Origin: Effrenium voratum
Taxonomy: Eukaryota > Sar > Dinophyceae > Suessiales > Symbiodiniaceae
Assembly (NCBI GenBank): GCA_963377175.1
Contig: CAUJNA010001891.1
Coordinates: 594,054-658,053, forward strand
Reading direction: 5' to 3'
Length of the DNA stretch: 64,000 nt
The notes below the pieces were generated by a model, which was not told the DNA's origin, did not search any database, and saw nothing but the letters and a program-made list of their open reading frames with translations. A program made the position numbers and the translations under genes. Position 1 is the first letter of the stretch. Each line of letters begins with the position of its first letter. Below, piece after piece: positions 32,089 to 43,009 of this stretch.

Positions 32089-34500
32089 GAAACTTTGTGA
32101 AGCTGGCTCTGATCTCCTCAACCTTGATTTCGTCCCGAATTGTCTTGATGTGCTCAACCTGAGCGCAAGCAGAGTGAAAAGTTGCTAACTGATGTGAGAC
32201 TCAACTTGCCATTGTGCGGCTGAGCCACCGCTTCAGAGAAGTAGCAGTTGTGGCGCAGCATAAGCCTGAAGTTGAGGGAAACTCGAGGAGATGGACCATT
32301 GGCATGTGCAAGGGAATTCTCTATGCAACCTAGGGGGCAGCCACGCCGCCGTTGTAGGGCTGCGAACCTGGCCTGCGTTGCACAGCACCAGCAGCACGCG
32401 GCCCTCCAGCAAGCGCTCAAAGGCCCAAAACGCCAAGTCCATCCACCTCAGATGTCAAGAAAGTAAGGGAAAAGACCAACGAAGACACAGACAGGCAGGG
32501 GATGGTTTGGGGATTCACACCTTGCAAACAAGCGTTGGCTACTGAGCTAGGGGTGGAATCTCATTTGTTGCAGGGCTTGCAAGCAAAGTCCTGACAGCTG
32601 AGTTTCAATTGAACAACAGTCTGGGGGTCCAGGGCTTGCTAACAAGCCCTGGCCATTGAGCTAGTAGGGGTTGGTTGAACATACATTTTGTTCCAGGACT
32701 TGCAAACAAGTCCTGAAATCAGTTCGTGGTCCCAGGGCTTGCAAACAAGACCTGGCTATTGTTCTGGGGCTTGCAAGCAAAGTCTTGGCAGCTGAGCATC
32801 GCTCAAAAAACAGTTTGGGGTTCTGAGCAACTGAGGCGGGGGTTGAAACCACAGATTATCTTCCAGGACTTCAAACGTCCTGGCAGCTGAAGTTCAGTTG
32901 CAAAGTGGTTTACCATGGGTTGCAAAGAAGCCCTAGCTGAAATGGTACTTAAGCTCAGTTGCAAAATGGTTTAGGCTTCCAAGGCTTGCAAACAAGCCCT
33001 GGCTGAAATGGCACTGAAGTTCAGTTGCAAAATGGTTTAGGGTTCCAAGGCTTGCAAACAAGCCTTGGCTGGAACAGTTATACATGAAGCCCCCAGGTGT
33101 TCAAGACTTCGTGGCTTCAGAGGAAGGTGGGTTGAATGGAGTTTTGTGGCCTGCTTGGTTGACAGCAACCCTTGACAAACAAGGTGACCATCGACTTGCC
33201 ACACTTTGCTGCTTGTCCTCCTCATTCATTTGGCTGGCCCCTTACCACAGCATTGAATGGCTTACTCTTTGAGACACAAGAGCTTCAAAAAGGGTAGTAG
33301 GAATTAGTCCAAGGCAATGGAGGCTTAGATGTACATAGCTTGGACCTGATGAACAAGCTTTAGAGCCCCTGTTTTGATTTTAATGCTGCCATCATGCATC
33401 ATCTTGCGCAGCCGGAAGTAGTTCGGGTTCGCCGCGAAAAACGGGATGCTCACGCTCTCGCATTGTGTTCTCCACAGATCTGCGTTCCTCAGCTGAGTGT
33501 GGCAGCCAGGTTGCAATTTCAGTGAAAGGCAAGTTGCCTATGATGACCTGTCCTCAAACCTCTTGGTTAAAAGTCAAGCCACTCTTTGGCCTGGCAGTTG
33601 ACGATGCAAAGCAAGCCGCCCTCCCCCGAGTCGAAGTTGCCTTGCTCGCCCAAGCCGATGTTGTGGCTGATTTGGTCGAAGGGCAGCACCTGCGCTTCCA
33701 AGGAGATCGCCGGGTCCTGGCGAGCCAGGGTTCTTTCAACCCCCTGTGAATAGCAGCAGCAAATGTCTGAATTTGCATGTTGAACTGGCTTCATTTCATG
33801 TTAAGCACATGGGGGTGCTCCTCAATGCTGACCGCGTCGCCCCACTCGGCCAAGGGCCAGGAGTACGCCTGACTGTCAGAGTCAATGAAGCTCATACTAG
33901 CTTCTTATGCCCAGAATTCCTGCAACAAAAAACACTTCACCAAATTTGTTTGGTTGCTGTCATGATTTAACAAAGCATTGTTTCAACCGGTGGTTCCAAA
34001 CAGTCAACCTCAGGAGCCTTTTGTGCCCATTGTGCCGTAGCCTCCTGGTCATCCACCAAATCCACCACCTCCGCCTGGCAGGGATGCGCACTGTGCTCAA
34101 GGAAGTCTAGATTCTTGCTGAACTTCCAAATTGTTGAGTTTCCCTTCAGCCAGGGCAAGTGGAACCCCCAAACTTGGCAGGCTGCCTGAAGCACACATTT
34201 GGGCCCAGCTTCCCACTGATTTGACTGACAATACTTTGTGACTAAGACCCATTCAACCGTTCAATGCAAAGTGAAAATTGATGGGACACTACAAGGCATT
34301 GACTGTTCTGCCTCCTGCTGCTGCTCATCAGCCTCCTGCCCAGGCTCAAGATCAGGCAGATCAGGCCCAGGCTCAAGATCAGGCAGATCAGGCCCAGGCT
34401 CAAGATCAGGCAGATCAGGCCCAGGCTCTTCAAGCTCAGTGGCAGCGTCATCCTTGAAACTTGACTTTCTTGTTGGTTTTTTCCACTGCATGATGGGCAT
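32089..34500 (-). CDS. Phosphatase-like multi-exon gene, homologue of the cargo gene
   Basis: Minus-strand blocks in order: 34500 to about 34308 (ATG 34500; three copies of GPDLPDLEP, acidic), about 34106-33986 (AEVVDLVDDQEATAQWAQKA), about 33896-33803 (IDSDSQAYSWPLAEWGDAVS), 33744-33591 (ISHNIGLGE, CIVNCQ), 33487 to about 33333 (VSIPFFAANPNYFRLRKMM), 32446 to about 32334 (ERLLEGRVLLVLCNAGQVRS), about 32277-32200 and about 32160-32089 (VEHIKTIRDEIKVEEIRASF, stop). Most start after AG|G and several donors are GC. LCNAGQVRSP fits a Cys-x5-Arg phosphatase loop although the usual preceding His is Leu. SHN-G, IVNCQ, ANPN and CN-G-RSP blocks parallel the cargo gene at 7451-9160 in order. The start is good and the splice sites approximate. 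Function and substrate are unknown; the missing His may lower or remove activity. Confidence 0.6.
32515..33075. repeat. Degenerate repeats carrying GGCTTGCAAACAAGCC
   Basis: About nine copies of a near-palindrome GGCTTGCAAACAAGCC (clear at 32735, 32982 and 33050) set in a degenerate unit of about 65-70 bp containing GTTGCAAAATGGTTTAGG. They appear to lie in an intron of the minus-strand phosphatase-like gene. Confidence 0.8.
34334..34432 (-). repeat. 27 bp coding minisatellite
   Basis: Three to four copies of CAGGCTCAAGATCAGGCAGA plus TCAGGCC encode the nonapeptide repeat GPDLPDLEP in the first exon of the minus-strand gene. The period is a multiple of three, so the frame is kept. Confidence 0.85.
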
Positions 34501-34946
34501 GCACTGGGCTTTTGTTGTTATGTTGTAAACAAAACTAGCTAAGAACTAATGTTTTCCAGTGCATGGTAACCATGCACTGGTTTCTCACACATTGTGCTGT
34601 CCAAGATGTGGCTGTCCACATCTTGGCTGTGCTTGCATGCAATGTTGTGCCGTGACATGCCTGCCATGAGGTCCGTGTTGGCTTTCAACCATTTGCATGC
34701 AAGGATAATGGCCCACCACATCTCTTGCTGTGAGGTGTTTGTTTTCAGCTCTGTCCTGCAGGCCATGTCTGGGCACATTTGTTTTATCAGCCAGTGAGCA
34801 CAGACCCATGAGATATCAAAAAGGTGCTAAGCTGCACAGCAATTAATGGCAAAGGCTGCAATTAATCTCAAAGAGCTTGTGACCGTCCGTGGAACAGATT
34901 TGGGCTGTCAGCTGTGTGCTTGTAAGATCAGGGCAACCAGCCAGAT

Positions 34947-35496
34947 ATGCCGCCAAAAGAAACCCGCGGGCAAGCCTATAAAAATAGGCAGAAGATGCGA
35001 CAGCTGAAGGCTGAACTCAAGGAGTCAAAGAGTAAGAAGGAGAAGATGGAAGAGGATCTGCAAGAAGCTAGCGCTGCACATGAGAAGGCCAAAGTGCAGC
35101 TGCAGGTTGCATGGAAGGATGCATCAAGCCTCTACCTGTCTGCCACAAACCGGTGGAAATTGCTACAGAATGCAGAAGGGCAGCTGGCAGAGGCATTGGA
35201 AAAGATCTCAAAAGCAGAGGAAAAGACAGAGAAAGCCATTGTGCTGGCGCAAAAGGATTTGGAAAAACATCAGAAGATGTGGAAGCGCGTCTGCGACAAG
35301 CAAATTCAGGCAGGGTTATGGCACAATGTGTAGTCACCAATTCTAAATTTGGTCTTCCCCTGAGGCAAAAGAAGCTGCTGAGAAAGACAATGCCCTGCTC
35401 AACCGCCGCATCAGCAAATTGAACCAGAAGAACGTTGGCTTGAAAATTGCATTGGCTAAGTCCAAGCAAGTGATCCAAGATTTGAAGAAGGCCTGA
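34947..35496 (+). CDS. Coiled-coil protein, two exons, about 164 residues
   Basis: Exon 1 is 34947-35309 and exon 2 35365-35496. The 55 nt intron starts GC and ends AG and the join keeps frame. The product is almost entirely charged heptad-like helix (MRQLKAELKESKSKKEKMEE, LAEALEKISKAEEKTEKAIV, LLNRRISKLNQKNVGLKIAL), typical of a structural coiled coil. Start ATG 34947 (GATATGCCGCC). The stop lies in AAGGCCTGA; since AAG|GC could be another GC donor, the gene may continue (a short helical block, NDELAMRLSTANAQVQALEG, occurs at about 36767-36826). No specific family is recognised. Confidence 0.65.
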
Positions 35497-35499
35497 TCC

Positions 35500-36080
35500 A
35501 TGTCCCCTCAGTGCAAAAAAGTGCTTTCAGAGGTCAAGACCAAACATGTAGTGATAGGTTGGCTTTCGCTGTTACATGGTGGGTTTGGCTCAAGGACTCT
35601 TCATAATTGCCCCTCTGCTTGGAAACCCCAGTTCGGCCACTTAAACCTTGTTGCATCTGACATGTTAAGCCAAATTGTTCAGCTGTTGACTGCGTTACAG
35701 GGAAGGGACGTTTTCTTGGCCGAAACACTGCCACTTCAACTCTGACAGTTGTCTCAACCCAATCTCATGTCAAATCACTGGTTTGGGTCTGGAAGAGGTG
35801 CCCCTGGGGCACTGCCATCACTCCTGATGGCTGAACATCAGCTAGGGGGGAGAATAGGGTATTAATTGTTGCGTGGGTGCAGGGCATATTCCCCTTTCTG
35901 GCCAAACAAACAACACACACCCATCTTTCTGTGGTGCACACATGGCTGCCAAGCCCTTCACATCTAACACCAAACACAAAACCCAGCAGCCAAGTGTCAG
36001 CCGAGCCAGCTGGTTCTCCATGATTGATGTTCTCCTTAGTGACACATGTGACACATGTGTTTGTTTGTGCTTCATAGATG
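35500..36080. other. Interval without a supported gene
   Basis: No exon chain seen. TTTGGCTCAAG at 35584-35594 matches the 3' end of the dinoflagellate spliced leader over 11 bases, which may be chance. Confidence 0.35.
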
Positions 36081-36330
36081 CTAGAATGCCAACTGCATGC
36101 GAGCAACAAGATAAAGCCGGCGCCGCTTCTGATCCTGGGATGCAGAGATGAGTCCACCATGAGGCAGCACAGTGCGCCACGTAGCGGTCCCAAATGCAGC
36201 CAAGATGCGCGCTTGATCTGCGAAGGTGCCTTCCTGCGGAACCCAGGAGCAGCACCGCCAGCGCCGGGCCAGCTGTTCGTCGGCTGGTTCACCACGCAGT
36301 TGAAGAAATACATGGCTGGCCACCGCAATG
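36081..36330 (+). CDS. Exon-like block ending in a 10 bp repeat
   Basis: A GC-richer block translating to natural composition (CSQDARLICEGAFLRNPGAA, GQLFVGWFTTQLKKYMAGHR) that opens directly into the 10 bp array at 36329. Family and gene limits are unknown; it could be an internal exon with the repeat in the following intron. Confidence 0.35.
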
Positions 36331-36553
36331 CTATGCTGCTATATGCTGCTATATGCTGCTATGTGCTGCTATGTGCTGCTATGTGCTGCTATGTGCTGCT
36401 ATGTGCTGCCACGTGCTGCTATGTGCTGCTATGTGCTGCTATGTGCTGCTATGTGCTGCTGTGCTAAGTGCTGCTGTGCTAAGTGCTGCTGTGTGCTGCT
36501 GTGTGCCGCTATGTGCTGCTATGTGCTGCTACGTGCTGCTATGTGCTGCTATG
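36329..36553 (+). repeat. 10 bp minisatellite ATGTGCTGCT
   Basis: About 22 units of TATGTGCTGC, the first few reading ATATGCTGCT and some TGTGCTAAGTGCTGC. Being 10 bp, it opens frames with Cys/Ala/Met/Tyr repeats that are not coding. Confidence 0.95.
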
Positions 36554-36599
36554 TCAAGTGTCCTTTGATGCTCCCATGATGCACTTGTCGCCACTTGAC

Positions 36600-38055
36600 T
36601 GACATGGCTTGCAGGAGTGTCAGTGGACCTGGACAGCATGCCATGGCATAGCAATGGATGGACAAAGCAATGGGCATCATGTCATGACAAAGCAATGGGC
36701 ATCATGTCATGGCATAGCAATTGACATCGTGTCTCGAAAGAGCAATAGCAGCAGTGGCCCTGGCAATGATGAACTTGCGATGAGGTTGTCCACTGCCAAT
36801 GCCCAGGTCCAGGCCTTGGAGGGTGGCAGGCTAGTAATGAGATTGATCAGCCAGTAGGGTGTAAAGGTTGCTTCAAGATACATTAAAAACAACATTGTTT
36901 GCCTGGAGAAGCTGAAGTGCAGCCAGTAACTCCCAAGAATCCCCGAGCATTGAGCATGTTGATTAGGTTTCAATGTCCCTTGTTGCCATGTGCCTGTCCC
37001 CCTGCTATTGGAACAACACTGATGTGCATGATCATTGTGCTAGCATTGGCCAACCCTCTTCAAATTTTGGGATGGCATCACAGAAACATGACACCAATAA
37101 GCTTCAGAGCCACTCCTTGCTTTTACTTGTTGATTCACCCTGCCTCCCATCAAGCTGTTCCCCCTTTAATTCCCTTGTGTTGGAGTTGCCCTGGAGCGCT
37201 TAAATGGTCATTGGTTCTTTCGCATTTCTGTAGGCATGATGTTGGACTTGTTTTGGGCTGTCATTTGGGATGGCATTGCAATTGAGATGGCCTGGAATGG
37301 TTCTTGTTGCAGGGATGGGCACCAGTAACGCAATTCCAAACTGAACCCTTGCAACTCCAAACTGGGCTCCAGGAGTTTGTTTTACAGCTTGCCATGTTTT
37401 AAAGGAATCATATCAGTGGAAAGGTAAGTGAGCCCTGATTGAACTCAAGGTAAGGCCAGGAAGAAACGCTGAACCTTCTTGGAAACACAGGGGGATGTCA
37501 TGATAGTTTTGTGGCCTAGGCATGCTCAGTTGAACAATGTCATGATGTTACATAAAGAGGACTCAACTATTGTGTCCATGTTCCTTGCTATCGGCGCAGC
37601 GCAAACTACAGAGTCATCAAATGCACATTAGTAATAAAATCATGAGATGTTACCTCACACAGCTAAAGGATATTACCGTGTAACTCAGAAAGCCACAGTA
37701 ATTGTGTATTGGAATAAAGGGTGCACCTCACACCTCCTATGCCAGCATTGCCCCCAAATATGTTTTTCATGGCCTTGCATGCCTGGGCACAGGGCACACA
37801 CATGCATTTGTTGCCAATGCACATCCTGGCATTGCCAGTTGGAGCAATGTTCCATGTAGCTTGTTAAGCTTTTGTGCAAAACAATCACAGGACCTGTGCT
37901 GCCAATGAACTTCATTATCATCCAGGGCCAAGCTATTATTCCCTTGGCCTTGGCCTTTGTAAGTTCCAAAAATATACAACCCAGGTCCTGGCCAGTGTCA
38001 AGCAGGGAAGGACGTTGTGCTGTTGCAGAAAAATGTGTGCGTTCCATTCCCTCCC
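36600..38055. other. Low-information interval
   Basis: GGGCATCATGTCATG is repeated near 36670-36715, a possible short coiled-coil exon lies at 36767-36826, and no other gene-like signal is seen. Confidence 0.35.
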
Positions 38056-38155
38056 CTTCCCCAGTCTGGCACACCTTGATGAGCAGCTTCTCCATTCAAA
38101 TTAAAAAAGGGGGCGCTTTTCAGCGCTTACCCGCTTTTCAGCGGGGTCCTAGTTT
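38056..38155 (+). repeat. Dispersed repeat with a double hairpin, copy 1
   Basis: CACCTTGATGAGCAGCTTCT and CCATTCAA, shared with 43758-43790, lead into GCGCTTTTCAGCGC (38113-38126) and CCGCTTTTCAGCGG (38131-38144), then GGTCCTAG. The two small stem-loops have the same loop and different stems. Confidence 0.8.
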
Positions 38156-39465
38156 GTTCAAGGGTTATGAAGCGTTGCCCTGGATGAAGTGCTGGACCTG
38201 GAGAAGTGCCTGGCTGGACCTTAGTCTGAACCTTAGCCTGTCAGGGACAAGGGGGAACAGGAGCTGGGTACTGGTCACAACATTGCCATGACTTAATCTT
38301 GGAGATAATTACTTATACTTAATTACTTATTCAGGTTCTAGTGTCTAATGCTCACTGCCAAGATTGCTCACCTGAATAATTACTTCAGCATTGGCAATCC
38401 TTAACTTCGCACTGCCAAGAGTTTGGCTCAGATTTCCAGCGCCACTGGTTTTGGCACTGTTTCTTGCCAAGGGGTCGTGCGCGTTCCAGGTTTGGGTTTG
38501 GACCTGAGCTTGCCAACGTTTACCAGCATGGTGGGGACAAGGTGGAACCAAGGTGACTTGCATGCAGCCTTAGATGGGGGGGAGGGGGGCAAAAAGGGTC
38601 AAGCAACATGAGGCTCAGTTAGGGGATTTGGTTTGCTTTCCCATTGCCTTGAGAGCCCATGTGGAGCTGTAGCGCAGCTGTTTTCTGTGTATTCTGGTGG
38701 ATGGTAGCCCCAAAACTGCATCTCAGGTACACTTGGTCCATGTTACATGTGCTTTGTGCCAAAGGGATCCACAGGGATTTAACCAAGGATGGCTGAACCA
38801 GCCATGGCTTTGTTCTGAACTAACCAGATATGCAAAAGAATTTGTGTGAACCCCTCTTGTGTGAAACCACATCCAGCTAGTAAATAATGAGTGAGCTGGC
38901 AAATAATTTATCAGGGTGAAGTTTCTGCTTTCATATGTGTGTTCCTAAGTTTTTCCTAACTGCCACTTCTCCATGAACAAACTGTCACTTCCAATGAACA
39001 TGGTTAAGGCAATGTCTGGACAGATGGACATTAACACAAATCAGTGGTTGGATGTACGGCCAGCTGGGACATGGGGATTTCCGCAAGTCAGCAGCCAAGG
39101 CCTTGGTCCCAGCTAGCTGGGGCCTTAGTCTTAGCTGGTGCCTCAGTTCCAGCCTAATTCTTAGTTCCAGCTGGACTGGTGTGCACCCCAACTATCTCTA
39201 GCAGCTGTCTAACAACAAGCAATGCAAATCCAAGAAAAGTAAAATTACAGCGCCACATTTTGTCACATTGCAGGAAAAGCGGAACTTGTGTGAGCATTTG
39301 GCAAGTGCTGCTCAACAGCCACTGTGGGAATAGAAACATCCACTTGCACTTCGGCTTTAGATGCCACAGTTAGAGTTATGTGCTGTCCCAATTTGTCTGT
39401 TTCTAGATGCAGTTTCCTAACCCAGCTCGTGCCAAACCAAAGTGCGTCGGCATTTTTGATGCAGT
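38156..39465. other. Interval with a segmental duplicate
   Basis: 38890-39003 (GAGCTGGCAAATAA through CACTTCCAATGAACATGG) recurs at 44262-44368 in the same orientation with small indels. The remainder shows no supported gene. Confidence 0.55.
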
Positions 39466-39469
39466 CATC

Positions 39470-41545
39470 GAGTATGTATGTATGTATGTACGCATGTATG
39501 TGTATGTGTGTGTATGTATGCATGTGTGTAAGTATGTATGTAAGTATGTATGTATGCATGCATGAGTGTAATGTATGTATGTATGTATGTATGCATGTAT
39601 GTATGTATGTATGTATGCATGTATTTGTGTACTGTATGTATGTATGTATGTATGTATGCAGGTATATATGTATGTATGTATGTGTATCTATGTATGTCTG
39701 TCTGTGTGTCTGTACGTTTGTATGTATGTGTGTAAAATGTTTATAATGTATGTCGTGTAGGGTAATGTAATGTAATGCAATGTAATGTAATGCATTGTAC
39801 TGCAATGTAATGAAATGAAATGTATGTAATGTATGTATATGTGGATGTATGTATGGACGTATGGATGTATGTATGTATGTATGATATGTATTGTATTGTA
39901 ATGTGATGTAATGTCATGTAATGTAATGTAATGTATGTATACAGTGTGTGTATGTATGTATGTATGGTTGTATGCATGCATGTATGTATGTATGTATGCA
40001 TGCAATGTATGTAGTGTATGTATGTATGTATGCACGCATGCATGTAATGTATGTATGGATGGATGGATGGATGTATGTGATGGATGTATGTACGTATGTA
40101 TGTTTGTAGGTAAGTATGTGTGTATGTATGTCTGTATGTATGTATGTATGTGTATGTATGTATGCATGCATGACATGTATGTATGTATGCAATGTATGTG
40201 TGTATGTACGTATGCATGTATGCATGCATGCATGTATGTATGTATTGTATGTATGTATGTAGGTATGTAGGTATGTATGTACGTATGTATGCATGTAATG
40301 TATGTCTACATTGTGCTGCAACAAGAAATGCAATGAAATGTATGCATGTAGGCATGTAGGTGTGTGTATGTATGCATGCATGCATGTATGTATGTATGTA
40401 AGTATGTAAGTGTGTATGTATGTATGTATGCATGAGTGTAATGTATGTATGTATGCATGTATCTGTGTAATGTATGTATGTATGCAAGTATATATGTATG
40501 TGTGCGTATGTATGTATGCATGTCTGTCTGTATGTATGTATGTATATATGTATGTATGTGTGTAGTGTGTTTTGTGTATGTCATGTAGTGTCATGTAATG
40601 TAATGCAATGCAATGTAATGTAATGCATTGTCATGTATGTAATGTCTGTATGTGTGGCTGTATGTATGAACGTATGGATGTATGTATGTAATGTAATGTC
40701 ACGTAATATAATATAATGTAATGTAATGTATGTATACTGTATGTATGTATGTATGTATGCATGTATGTATGTATGTATGTATGTACTGTATGCATGTATG
40801 TATGTATGCACGCATGCATGTAATGTATGTATGTATGTATGTGTGTATGTATGTATGTATGCATGCATGCATGTATGTATGTGTGTGTGTATGTATTTAT
40901 GTATGTATGCATGCATGTATGTATGTATGTAATGTATGTCTGTATGTATGTATGCATGCATAAATGCTTGCATGTATGTATGTAATGTATGTATACATTG
41001 TGTTGTAACCTAATGTAATGTAATGTAATGTATGTATGTAAGTATGTAGGTGTGTGTGTGTGTGTATGTATGCATGCATGAATGGATGCATGGATGCATG
41101 TATGTATGTAATGTATGTATGTATGTACGTACGTCTGTATGTATGTATACATGTATGCATGTATGTATGTAACGTATGTGTGTATGTATGTATGAATGCA
41201 TGTAATGTATGTATGTATGCATGTATGTACATATATATATATATGTATGTAATGTATGTAATGTATGTATGTGTGTATGTATGTATGTATGTATGTATGT
41301 ATGTATGTATGTGTGTGTATGTATGTTTGCATGTATGTATGTATGTATGTATGTATGTATTGTATTGTATGTAAGTATGTATGTAATGTATACATGGTGT
41401 TGCAACGTAATGTACTGTACTGTAATGCACGTAGGTATGTAGGTGTGTGTATGTATGTATGTATGCATGCAAGGATGTGTGTATGTATGTATGTATGTAT
41501 GTATGTATGTATGTATGTATGTATGTATGTATGTATGTATGTATG

Positions 41546-41576
<31 letters not shown>

Positions 41577-41878
41577 TGTATGTGTGTATGTATGTATGTA
41601 TGCATGCATGCAGGCATGTATTGTAATGTAATGTATTTGTGTATGTATGTGTGTGTATGTATGTATGTATGTACTGTATGTATGTATGTGTGTACTGTAT
41701 GTATGTATGTATGTTTGTATGTAATGTATGTACGTAATGTATGTATGTAATGTATGTAATGTGTGTGTATGTATGTATGTATGTATGTATGTATGTATGT
41801 ACCTATGTATGTAATGTATGTAATGTATGTAATGTATGTAATGTATGTATGTATGTATGCATGTATGCATGTATGTAT

Positions 41879-41910
<32 letters not shown>

Positions 41911-42090
41911 ATGGTATGGTATGGTATGTATGAATGTAATTTTATGTATGTAATGTAATGTAATGTAATGTAATGTAATGTAATGTAATGTAATGTAATG
42001 TATGTATGCATGTATGAATGTGTGTATGTATGTATGTATGCATGTATGAATGTGTGTATGTACGTATGTATGTATGTATGTATGTGTGTA
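39470..42090. repeat. 2.6 kb ATGT-type tetranucleotide satellite with higher-order structure
   Basis: Nearly continuous TATG/TGTA repeats with AATGT pentamers and ATGC variants. Irregular blocks recur: TAATGCAATG...GGACGTATGGATG (39770-39865) resembles 40595-40685, and a TACATTGTG(C/T)TG(C/T)AAC block occurs near 40308, 40992 and 41392. This points to duplicated higher-order units rather than simple slippage. All long frames (poly Tyr-Ile-His-Thr or Met-Tyr-Val-Cys, up to 372 codons) are artefacts. Confidence 0.95.
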
Positions 42091-42245
42091 TGGGGCCCTG
42101 CCTGGTAGAGAATGTCCACGATGCACAAACAAAGGGGCCCTGCGCTTTTCAGCGCTACCTGCTTTGCAGCAGGGTCCTAGCTTAGTTTTCAAAAGAGGGG
42201 TCCTGCACCTTTCGGTGCTTACCACCTTTCGGTGGGGTCCTATTT
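42091..42245 (+). repeat. Two tandem double hairpins
   Basis: GCGCTTTTCAGCGC (42142-42155) with CCTGCTTTGCAGCAGG (42158-42173) and GGTCCTAG, then GCACCTTTCGGTGC (42205-42218) with CCACCTTTCGGTGG (42222-42235) and GGTCCTA. Stem bases change together so pairing is kept. Each pair is preceded by GGGGCCCTG or GGGGTCCTG. Confidence 0.8.
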
Positions 42246-42249
42246 TTTT

Positions 42250-43000
42250 TTAGCCCTGCCTCTTCTTCCACCGACAGTCCTTAGAGCCTTAGTAGTGGGT
42301 GCCTGACAGGTCCTTAGCACACAACCCAACCCAACCAACATGCCCATTAAGCCAGAACCCACCAAGTCCACTTTACTTTCAGGATGAGGGACATTAATTT
42401 GTTTACTTGGTTAATTCCTCGATTTGTGGCCTGCCCTCCCCCCCCCCCCCCACAAGAAAAAACATGTGGATTACTGCACATACAGCTTGAACTACAGGAA
42501 GCAAATGAGGTTACCATTGAACCATGGAGACCCAGACCACTATGCAAAGGGGATTGTGGAAAGGTGAGAAAGGGGAGACACCTTGAAACTGCTCAACAGC
42601 TGCCTTGTGGGAAAAAGGAGGTTGTGGTGGTGGATGCATGAAGCATAAGCAGGAAGAACTATATAAAAATACCTACTGATTTGATTAGTGATTTTTGTTA
42701 TATAGTTTGGGCTGAATCATCATCTTCAGAATCAATGGGTCTTTGTGTTCAGCCTCTAACAAAACAATGTAACAAAGAAGGGTGTCAACAGGTTTGAGAC
42801 TCACATAAAAACCAGAATAACAGTTCAACCCCAAACTGTCCACCCCTGGCTGGCCACATTCTTCCTTTTTAGGGGATGGGGGACCCGGGAGGGGTTTGGT
42901 GGGAATGCACCCTTGAACGGCACTTTTGCATTTTAGGTTGGCTTGTGCTTCATTTCCAGAACTAGACTTAATCCCTGTGCCATGTGCAACAGCTTTTTCA
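42250..43000. other. Interval without a supported gene
   Basis: A poly-C run lies at 42437-42451. A plus frame at 42384-42641 has a plausible stretch (LQEANEVTIEPWRPRPLCKG) but crosses the poly-C run and has no partner exon. Confidence 0.35.
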
Positions 43001-43009
43001 TGTGTGTGT

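Noticed and set aside
33595..33750. Plus-strand frame 33465-33749 as a gene
   Set aside because: The opposite strand in this interval has the conserved SHN-x-G and IVNCQ blocks and AG|G boundaries, so the plus frame is its shadow.
35584..35594. Relict dinoflagellate spliced leader (TTTGGCTCAAG)
   Set aside because: Only the last 11 bases match; the upstream half does not, and no reading frame clearly follows. Chance is plausible in 128 kb of two-strand sequence.
39263..42128. Many His-Thr-Tyr-Ile or Met-Tyr-Val-Cys frames up to 372 codons
   Set aside because: Tetranucleotide satellite; all frames stay open by periodicity.
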